This document shows positions 8,232 to 12,746 of a stretch of 12,746 nucleotides of DNA, in pieces. The notes below the pieces were generated by a model. It worked only from the letters and a program-made list of their open reading frames with translations, was not told the DNA's origin and did not search any database. Origin of the DNA: Rhodobacteraceae bacterium UBA6141 (GTDB lineage: Bacteria; Pseudomonadota; Alphaproteobacteria; Rhodobacterales; Rhodobacteraceae). The stretch spans positions 48,979 to 61,724 of the forward strand of contig DIVD01000002.1 of assembly GCA_002423245.1 (NCBI GenBank), given 5' to 3'. A program made the translations under genes and the position numbers. How positions within the stretch are numbered: the stretch's first letter is position 1; each line of letters opens with the position of its first letter.

Positions 8232-8260
8232 ATTCCGCACGGATTGCAACAAGGCGTCAA
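8232..8260 (-). promoter_or_regulatory. Candidate promoter of the transporter operon
   Basis: On the minus strand TTGACG (8260-8255) is a good -35 box, followed after 17 bases by CGGAAT (8237-8232), a weak -10 box. A start near 8225 would give a leader of about 147 bases carrying the C-rich tandem repeat. The -35 box lies inside GGCGTCAACGCC (8253-8264), a 5-bp dyad, and AGGCGTC (8252-8258) pairs with GACGCCT (8272-8278). A regulator bound there could occlude or assist polymerase. This rests on pattern only. Confidence 0.28.
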
Positions 8261-8278
8261 CGCCCGATTTCGACGCCT
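8252..8278. promoter_or_regulatory. Inverted repeat AGGCGTC-N13-GACGCCT, possible operator
   Basis: Perfect 7-bp inverted repeat (8252-8258 and 8272-8278) with a 13-base spacer. A nested dyad GGCGT-CA-ACGCC at 8253-8264 shares the left arm. It overlaps the best -35 candidate of the transporter operon. It may be a regulator binding site. The adjacent AraC-type protein is the obvious candidate ligand, although AraC proteins more often use direct repeats. Confidence 0.35.
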
Positions 8279-8376
8279 GACGGCCTGAAAACGACATGGC
8301 GCGCACCAAAACGGACCCATCCCCGGGGGTCAACCCCAAAGGCGCGGCGGATCGGGGATGCGGCGCGAAAACCGCG

Positions 8377-9228
8377 TCAGCCCTGGCGGCGGAAGTCGCT
8401 TGGCGTCTTGCCGGTGCTGCCCTGGAAGGCGCGGGTGAAATAGGCGGGCGAGGCAAAGCCGAGGCTCGCCGCCACATCGCGCACCGGCAGCCTCGTCTCG
8501 GCCAGCAGGCGGCGCGCCTCGTGCATCTTGCGGTCGGCCAGCAGTGCATGGGCCGTGCGCCCGCAGGTTCGGTTGCACACCCGCGTCAGGTGGGTCGCGG
8601 TCACGCCAAGCTCTGCGGCAAGCTCCGCCACGGTCGGCCCGCTGCGATACTTGCGCTCCAGCAGCGCGGCGTAGCGCGTCGCCAGCCGGCGCGCGGCATC
8701 GGGGCGGGGTGCGGCCGCCGCCGCCGGGTCGGCAGCGGCCTCGGCCATCTGCCGCTCCAGCCAGACGCCGACAAGGCCCAGATGATGCCGCGCCGCGCGT
8801 TCGTGGCCCGGCCTCGTGCTGTCCATCTCGCGCTGTACTGCGTCGAGGATCGAGGACAGTTCCCCCTGCGGGATCGCGTCCCGCACCCGCAGATGCTGCG
8901 GGCTGCGCGGCAGGTCCAGCTCGTTCTCGCGGCCGAAGAACAGCGCCGTGCCATGCACCTGATGGCCGATCTCGAAGCCATGCATCACGCCCGCCGGAAT
9001 GAAGATGGCATTATGCGCGCCATAGCCGCGGGTGACGCCGGCCACGGTGATCCGGCCCTGCCCGCGGGTGAACCACAGCAGCAGGGGCTCGGAATAGCTG
9101 CGCATCGCCTCCACCCGCCAGCGCCCGCCCGCCGCCAGCCGCGGGATCGGCACCAGCCGGATATTGGCGCGGCCCGGCGTCGCGGGCGCGGCGAACTGCG
9201 AAAGGGGGGGGCCGGAAAACAGCTTCAC
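8377..9228 (-). CDS. AraC-family transcriptional regulator with N-terminal cupin-like domain
   Basis: A 283-residue DNA-binding regulator. Start is GTG at 9228, with GAGGA 10 bases upstream (CCGAGGATTTCTGCCCC-GTG). The open frame continues far upstream antisense to pxpBC, but that extension is arginine-rich non-coding sequence. N-terminal part (about 36-100) is a cupin-like sensor domain with a PAGVMHGFE segment (78-86), typical of AraC proteins that bind a small ligand. The C-terminal part (about 178-281) is the two-helix-turn-helix domain: HTH 1 around 199-220 (VAELAAELGVTATHLTRVCN) and HTH 2 around 248-270 with LGFASPAYFTRAFQ, followed by GKTPSDFR, the standard ending. A low-complexity Ala-rich linker (163-180) joins them. 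It lies between and probably controls the transporter operon (same strand, downstream) and pxpABC (divergent). The inducer is unknown; 5-oxoproline or a transported peptide is a guess from context. Confidence 0.93.
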   Translation of the reverse strand: MKLFSGPPLSQFAAPATPGRANIRLVPIPRLAAGGRWRVEAMRSYSEPLLLWFTRGQGRITVAGVTRGYGAHNAIFIPAGVMHGFEIGHQVHGTALFFGRENELDLPRSPQHLRVRDAIPQGELSSILDAVQREMDSTRPGHERAARHHLGLVGVWLERQMAEAAADPAAAAAPRPDAARRLATRYAALLERKYRSGPTVAELAAELGVTATHLTRVCNRTCGRTAHALLADRKMHEARRLLAETRLPVRDVAASLGFASPAYFTRAFQGSTGKTPSDFRRQG

Positions 9229-9281
9229 GGGGCAGAAATCCTCGGTCGGTTTCGGTCCTGGGCGGGCGGCAGCATCGGTCA

Positions 9282-9309
9282 GGGCCGCGGCATCGGGGGG
9301 CCGCGGCCC
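9282..9309. promoter_or_regulatory. Perfect 9-bp hairpin in the regulator leader
   Basis: GGGCCGCGG (9282-9290) and CCGCGGCCC (9301-9309) are exact complements around a 10-base loop. If the regulator transcript starts near 9328, the hairpin lies about 54-81 bases before its GTG codon and would be very stable in the mRNA. It could be an autoregulatory operator or an RNA structure limiting translation. There is no U-run after it on either strand, so it is not an ordinary terminator. Confidence 0.55.
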
Positions 9310-9334
9310 GCGCCCTGCGCCCTGCGCCGCCCCG

Positions 9335-9364
9335 ATCCTAACCAGGCGCGCTGCAAGACACCAA
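9335..9364 (-). promoter_or_regulatory. Candidate promoter of the AraC-type regulator
   Basis: On the minus strand TTGGTG (9364-9359), an 18-base spacer, then TAGGAT (9340-9335): four of six matches in each box to the housekeeping consensus. The predicted start near 9328 gives a leader of about 100 bases that includes the 9282-9309 hairpin. The TCGGCAA direct repeats lie just upstream (9382-9415), a sensible place for an activator. Confidence 0.35.
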
Positions 9365-9582
9365 GACCAAATGCAGCCGATTCGGCAAGCATCCCGCGCC
9401 GTGGCCAATCGGCAACGCCGGCGGGGTGACAAGACGGGGTCACGCTTCGAGCGCGGGCTCGCAGACGGCGCCGACCGCCGCGGCAGGATGGCCGAGCCCC
9501 TTGCAGAGGATCGGCCCGCGGGCGAGACTGCCCGCCAATCCCGCCAGTACAGGCGGGGCGGCGGCAGGCCGGGGGCGGGCGC

Positions 9583-10347
9583 GTGGCACATATCGACCTC
9601 AACAGCGATCTGGGCGAGGGCCTGGGCGCATGGAGCATGGGCGACGACGCGGCGATGCTGGACATCGTCACCTCGGCCAATGTCGCCTGCGGCTTTCATG
9701 CGGGCGACCCGGCCGGGATCTTGCGCACCCTGCGCGCCGCGGCGGCGCGGGGCGTGGCGGTGGGCGCGCATGTCGGCTACCGCGACCTGTGGGGCTTTGG
9801 CCGCCGGGCGATGGATGTGGCGCCCGAGGATCTGACCGCCGATGTCATCTACCAGATCGGCGCGCTGCAGGCGCTGGCGGCGGCGGCGGGCACGCGCCTG
9901 TCGCATGTCAAGCCGCATGGCGCGCTCTACAACACCATCGCCGGCGATGCCCGGCAGGCCGATGCGGTGATCGCGGCGCTGCGGGCGGTGGAGGGCTCGC
10001 TGCCGCTGGTCTGCCTCGCGGGCGCGCCGGTGCTGGAGCGGGCGCGGGCTGCGGGCCTGCCGGTGGTGGCGGAGGCCTTCGCCGACCGGGGCTATGGCGC
10101 GGATGGCAGGCTGCTGGCGAGGGGCCTGCCCGGCGCGGTGCTGCACGATCCGGACCTGATCGCCGGGCGGATGCTGCGGCTGGTGCGCGAGGGGCGGATC
10201 GAGGCGGCGGACGGCTCGGTGCTGCGGCTTCGGGCGCAGTCGATCTGCGTGCATGGCGATACCCCCGCCGCCGTCGCCATCGCCAGCCGGCTGCGCGCGG
10301 CGCTGGCGGCGGCGGGCGTGGCGCTGCGCCCCTTCGCGGCGGGCTGA
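9583..10347 (+). CDS. pxpA: 5-oxoprolinase subunit A (LamB/YcsF family)
   Basis: Component of the three-part prokaryotic 5-oxoprolinase, which uses ATP to open 5-oxo-L-proline (pyroglutamate) to L-glutamate in the cytoplasm. The 254 residues match the family length of about 245-255. Start is GTG at 9583, because the family N-terminus (IDLNSDLGEG) begins three residues later; the upstream sequence is G-rich with no clear ribosome binding site. Conserved family motifs are all visible: DLNSDLGEG (5-13), ANVACGFHAGDP (32-43), GAHVGYRD (61-68), VKPHGALYN (108-116), EAFADRGY, and ICVHGDTP near the C-terminus. The acidic and histidine residues expected at the active site are therefore intact. It is followed after 3 bases by the pxpB-pxpC fusion gene, so the two are probably co-translated. 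It is divergent from the AraC-type regulator. Confidence 0.96.
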   Translation: MAHIDLNSDLGEGLGAWSMGDDAAMLDIVTSANVACGFHAGDPAGILRTLRAAAARGVAVGAHVGYRDLWGFGRRAMDVAPEDLTADVIYQIGALQALAAAAGTRLSHVKPHGALYNTIAGDARQADAVIAALRAVEGSLPLVCLAGAPVLERARAAGLPVVAEAFADRGYGADGRLLARGLPGAVLHDPDLIAGRMLRLVREGRIEAADGSVLRLRAQSICVHGDTPAAVAIASRLRAALAAAGVALRPFAAG

Positions 10348-10350
10348 GCG

Positions 10351-12030
10351 ATGCGGCTGCTGCCGGCGGGGGACTGCGCGCTGCTGGTGGAACTGCCGGG
10401 CCTGCCCGAGGTGCTGGCGCTGCTGGCGCGGCTGCGCCGCGATCCGCCGCCCGGCGAGGTGGACCTGGTGCCCTGCGCGCGCACCCTGCTGCTGCGCTGG
10501 CGCGCGGGGCGGGCAGTGCGCGCCGATCTGGTGGCGGCGCTGGAGGCATCGGCGCCGGGCGGTGGCCCGCCCGAACCCCCCCCGGGACGCGAGATCACCA
10601 TCCCCGTGCGCTATGACGGCGCCGATCTGGCGGAGGTCGCGGCGCTGACCGGACTCGGGGTGGCAGAGGTGATCCGCCGCCACACCGCGGCGCCGCAGGT
10701 GGTGGGCTTCACCGGCTTCGCCCCCGGTTTCGCCTATCTCGCGGGCGGCGATCCCGCGCTGGAGGTGCCGCGTCGGCAGGTGCCGCGCCCCCGCGTTCCG
10801 GCGGGGGCGGTGGCGCTGGCGGGGCCGTTCAGCGGCATCTATCCCCGGCCCAGCCCCGGCGGCTGGCAGATCATCGGCACCACGCCGCTGGTGATGTGGG
10901 ATTTGCACCGCGAGCGTCCGGCGCTGCTGGAACCGGGCGACCGGGTGCGGTTCCGGCAGATGGCCGCAGAGGAGCCCTGGCCGGAACCGGCGCCTGCCTC
11001 CGCAACGCCCCCGCCCGCCGCAACGCCCCCGCCCGCCGCAACGCCCCCGTCCGCCGCGCAGCCCCGGCCGCCCGCGGCGCTGCGGGTGCTGGCGGCGCCC
11101 TTGCCGCTGCTGTTCCAGGATGCCGGGCGCCCGGGGCTGGCGGGGCAGGGCGTCTGCGGCTCTGGCGCCGCCGACCGGGGCGCGCTGGCGGCGGCCAATC
11201 GCGCCGCGGGCAATCCCGCCGGCGCTCCCTGCCTCGAAATCACACTTGGCGGGGTGGAACTGCTGGCCGAGGCGCCCGCCACCCTCGCGCTGGCCGGAGC
11301 GCCCGCCGCGCTGCGCGTGACCCGCGCGGACGGAACGAAAGCAGCGCCCGCCCTTGGCGCGCGGTTCAGCCTCGCCCCCGGCGACCGGCTGCAGATCTCG
11401 CCGCCGCGCGCGGGGCTGCGCAACTATCTCGCGGCCCGGGGCGGCCTTGCGGTGACGCCGGTCCTGGGCAGCGCCGCCACGGACACCCTCTCGGGCATCG
11501 GCCCCGCCCCGGTGCTGCGCGGCGCGGGCATCGCGCTCGGCACGGCGCCCGAGGTGACGAGCGACGGCCCCGCCATGCCCGGCTTCGCCCCGCCCGCGCC
11601 CGGAGAGACGGTGACGCTCGACATCCTCCCCGGCCCGCGCGGCGACTGGTTCACCCCCGAGGCGCTGGCCCGGCTGACCGGTCAGACCTGGGAGGTGACG
11701 GCGCAGTCGAACCGCGTCGGCATCCGCCTCGCCGGGCCCGAGCCGCTGACCCGCCGCATCGCGCGGGAGTTGCCCAGCGAGGGCGTGGTGCCCGGCGCGG
11801 TGCAGGTGCCGCATGGCGGGCAGCCGGTGCTGTTCCTGGCCGACCACCCGCTGACCGGCGGCTACCCGGTGATCGCCGTGCTCGCGGATCACCACCTCGA
11901 CCTCGCCGGCCAGCTTCCCCCCGGCGCGCGGCTGCGCTTTCATCTGCTGGAGCCCACGCGCCGCCGGCCGTTCCGCAGGGCTCCGAATCCAAGTCGGGCC
12001 GGGGGTGAGGAGAGGATGGCGTCGAGGTAG
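10351..12030 (+). CDS. pxpBC: 5-oxoprolinase subunits B and C fused; 3' end altered by an insertion sequence
   Basis: A 559-residue fusion of PxpB (KipI-like) and PxpC (KipA-like), which with PxpA form 5-oxoprolinase. PxpB part, about 1-205: begins MRLLPAGDCALLVEL and contains GFTGFAPGFAYLAGGDP (119-135), VPRPRVPAGAVALAG (144-158) and GIYPRPSPGGWQIIG (162-176). A Pro/Ala-rich linker (about 206-243) contains ATPPPA-type repeats. PxpC part, about 244-541: FQDAGRPG (255-262), GVCGSGAADRGALAAAN (267-283), LEITLGG, then AQSNRVGIRL and a late HPLTGGYPV motif. Fused PxpB-PxpC proteins are known in proteobacteria. Odd point: an ISAs1-type end (CAGGG) begins at 11976, inside codon 542. The last 17-18 residues (from R542, including PNPSRAGGEERMASR) and the stop are read from the element. 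The native C-terminus is lost, but the recognisable PxpC core is complete, so the enzyme could be impaired or still active. Confidence 0.92.
   Translation: MRLLPAGDCALLVELPGLPEVLALLARLRRDPPPGEVDLVPCARTLLLRWRAGRAVRADLVAALEASAPGGGPPEPPPGREITIPVRYDGADLAEVAALTGLGVAEVIRRHTAAPQVVGFTGFAPGFAYLAGGDPALEVPRRQVPRPRVPAGAVALAGPFSGIYPRPSPGGWQIIGTTPLVMWDLHRERPALLEPGDRVRFRQMAAEEPWPEPAPASATPPPAATPPPAATPPSAAQPRPPAALRVLAAPLPLLFQDAGRPGLAGQGVCGSGAADRGALAAANRAAGNPAGAPCLEITLGGVELLAEAPATLALAGAPAALRVTRADGTKAAPALGARFSLAPGDRLQISPPRAGLRNYLAARGGLAVTPVLGSAATDTLSGIGPAPVLRGAGIALGTAPEVTSDGPAMPGFAPPAPGETVTLDILPGPRGDWFTPEALARLTGQTWEVTAQSNRVGIRLAGPEPLTRRIARELPSEGVVPGAVQVPHGGQPVLFLADHPLTGGYPVIAVLADHHLDLAGQLPPGARLRFHLLEPTRRRPFRRAPNPSRAGGEERMASR
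11002..11055 (+). repeat. In-frame 18-base tandem repeat in the PxpB-PxpC linker
   Basis: Three adjacent copies of GCAACGCCCCCGCCCGCC (11002-11019, 11020-11037, 11038-11055); the third differs by one base (C to T). Each encodes the same six-residue Ala-Thr-Pro-rich unit in the linker between the two domains. Copy number can change by slippage without breaking the frame, altering only linker length. Confidence 0.92.
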
Positions 12031-12746
12031 TCGGGGTTCCATCCCGCGATTTTTCTGCAGGATTTGATGGATCGTTTGTCCTGGACGGTACGGACCAGGT
12101 TGAGGGCGAAGTGGCGGACGGTGGCCATGTTTCGGGCGCCGTGGCCCTTGCGCAGGCGGGATCGGTCGTCGGCGAAGGTGACATCGAGCACCCAGTGGAG
12201 CCGGTTCTCGATGGCCGGTGGTCGCGGATTGCCTCGGCGGCGCTCATCGCGCGGGAGGAGAGGAAGTACCTGGTTTCGCATCGCTTTCTTCCCCCGGTTT
12301 CGACCTGTGTCGCGATGCGGATGAGGCAGGCCGCTCCGGGCAGGCGCGTCTCGCCGGGGAAGCGGCGCTGGCCGGACAGCCAGTCGGTGTCGCGGAGCAC
12401 GATGGTGTGGCGTTGCTCGATCCGGCCGTGGCCCTTGTCGTGCGCGACGTGGGTCCGGGCGCGGGCCTGGGTGTGGGCGTGGGCCGGCTCCGTCACGGCG
12501 AAGGCGGCCTCGACCTCGGCGCGCAGCGTGGGCTGGTTGGCCGTGACCGCCAGCAGCCAGTTGGCGCGCTGGCCGGTGATCGCCCCGGCGCCGAACCGCT
12601 CGAGCGGCGGCGGGATGGCGGCGAGTTCGCTGGCCTTGTCGGGCACCGCCTGCCTCGCGCCAGGACCAGTCGCGCGGTGGTGGCGAAGGCGGAGACGAGG
12701 TGCAGCGGGGCCGCGCCGGCGCTGCGGCCATGACTGCGGCCATGAC
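12012..12746 (-). pseudogene. ISAs1-family transposase, frameshifted and internally deleted (5' partial)
   Basis: Reading leftward from the edge, the transposase is spread over three frames. Segment 1 (frame with codons ending at the edge): APLHLVSAFATTARLVLA, the conserved region after the first catalytic Asp, which lies outside the window. Near 12647-12655 the frame shifts to segment 2: VPDKASELAAIPPPLERF, then ANWLLAVTANQPTLRAEV, HGRIEQRHTIVLRDTDWL, RYFLSSRAMSAAEAIRDH. Near 12212-12220 it shifts again to segment 3: IENRLHWVLDVTFADD, RLRKGHGARNMATVRHFALN, KIAGWNPDYLDAIL. Family members carry a TIDAxGCQ block with the second catalytic Asp between GAI(V)T and the DYLLAV-like strand. Here AGAIT runs straight into GQRANWLLAV, so about 19 residues with that Asp are missing (junction near 12570-12580). 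The protein should be inactive. The frame remains open past the IS end into pxpBC. Confidence 0.85.
12722..12745. repeat. Two tandem 12-base copies in the transposase gene
   Basis: CTGCGGCCATGA occurs twice in a row (12722-12733, 12734-12745). On the coding (minus) strand the frame leading into APLHLVSAF reads HGRS twice, so one copy is probably a small duplication in the segment that follows the first catalytic residue. More copies could lie beyond the edge. Confidence 0.8.

Larger units (their letters stand above)
8079..8376 (-). other. Leader region of the transporter operon (298 bases, no gene)
   Basis: Gap between the end of araC-type gene and the binding-protein start. On the minus strand, in transcription order, it holds: a GC-rich stretch with a short dyad (GACCC 8314-8318 with GGGTC 8327-8331) followed by CGTTTT, a poor terminator; a cluster of GGCGTC/GACGCC elements (8252-8278) overlapping a possible -35 box; a possible promoter (8232-8260); a run of four C-rich 13-14 base repeats (12-14 bases each); and the binding-protein ribosome binding site. 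No convincing small open frame was found. The arrangement suggests that the transporter operon has its own regulated promoter, separate from that of the regulator gene. Confidence 0.5.
9229..9582. other. Divergent intergenic region between regulator and pxpA (354 bases)
   Basis: No gene is seen here. The region must hold the promoters for the regulator (leftward) and pxpABC (rightward). Visible elements: a perfect 9-bp hairpin (9282-9309); two and a half copies of CGCCCTG (9311-9328); a fair leftward promoter (9335-9364); the direct repeat TCGGCAA at 9382-9388 and 9409-9415, 27 bases apart; and the dyad GTGAC (9426-9430) with GTCAC (9439-9443). A poor rightward promoter candidate is TTGCAG (9501-9506) with GAGACT (9524-9529). 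The last 30 bases before pxpA are very G-rich and contain no classical ribosome binding site. Confidence 0.5.
11976..12746 (-). mobile_element. ISAs1-family insertion sequence, one end (continues past window)
   Basis: The sequence from 11976 to the window edge is assigned to an ISAs1-family element on the basis of the transposase encoded on the minus strand. The proposed end is CAGGGCTCCGAATCC at 11976 onwards; ISAs1-family ends typically begin CAGGG. Its left neighbour is the pxpC coding sequence, which loses family resemblance at this point. The other end, its inverted repeat and any target duplication lie outside the window, so the boundary is inferred rather than proven. Confidence 0.75.

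Noticed and set aside
5142..8288. A 1048-residue open frame on the plus strand across the transporter genes
   Set aside because: It is antisense to the two permease genes and the binding-protein gene, with His/Arg/Gln-rich composition and no domain.
8314..8331. Terminator after the AraC-type gene
   Set aside because: The GACCC/GGGTC stem is only 5 bp with a long loop, and the following CGTTTT is short.
9501..9529. Promoter for pxpA
   Set aside because: TTGCAG with GAGACT at 17 bases is too weak a match to list as a feature in such GC-rich DNA; mentioned only in the intergenic entry.
8377..12042. A 1221-residue open frame on the minus strand spanning pxpA, pxpBC and the regulator
   Set aside because: Only the last 283 residues are a real protein (AraC family). 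The rest is Arg/Gly/His-rich sequence antisense to well-recognised pxp genes, a usual artefact of high GC.
12012..12746. Programmed frameshifting of the transposase
   Set aside because: Two shifts in different places, no slippery run at either, and a missing catalytic block point to decay instead.

Overview
The window is GC-rich, with strong third-position GC bias and long antisense open frames. Gene content and protein style (Tat-exported Opp/Dpp-type binding protein, double-ATPase transporter subunit, AraC regulator, split 5-oxoprolinase) suggest an alphaproteobacterium, probably of the Rhodobacter/Paracoccus group. The taxonomic call is an inference from style; no rRNA or species marker is present.

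Layout from left to right. (1) Bases 1-1542, plus strand: the 3' part of a membrane O-acyltransferase with a C-terminal SGNH domain, a cell-surface glycan acyl-transfer enzyme. (2) 1689-1946, plus: a small protein I do not recognise. (3) 8078 down to 1974, minus: a complete peptide-type ABC transporter operon in the order binding protein, DppB-like permease, DppC-like permease (the two permeases overlap by one base), and a fused DppD/DppF-like double ATPase. Two tandem near-identical hairpins lie between the binding protein and permease genes. (4) 9228-8377, minus: an AraC-family regulator upstream of and co-oriented with the transporter operon; the gap between them holds a G-rich 14-base tandem repeat and inverted repeats. 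(5) 9229-9582: a 354-base divergent intergenic region. (6) 9583-12030, plus: pxpA followed 3 bases later by a pxpB-pxpC fusion, together the three components of prokaryotic 5-oxoprolinase (ATP-dependent opening of pyroglutamate to glutamate). (7) About 11976 to the window end: the end of an ISAs1-family insertion sequence with a decayed, frameshifted transposase on the minus strand.

How the genes may work together: the AraC regulator sits between a peptide importer and 5-oxoprolinase, and shares its upstream region with pxpA. A reasonable inference is a catabolic unit that takes up a peptide or amide (possibly pyroglutamyl-containing) and feeds 5-oxoproline to glutamate. The substrate cannot be read from sequence.

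The insertion sequence appears to have landed in the extreme 3' end of pxpBC, so that the last 17-18 codons and the stop codon come from the element. I did not find an unmistakable novel defence, mobile or RNA system. The most notable items are the AraC-centred oxoprolinase/transporter arrangement, the IS-altered pxpBC terminus, and several repeat or hairpin structures in the leaders and gene junctions.
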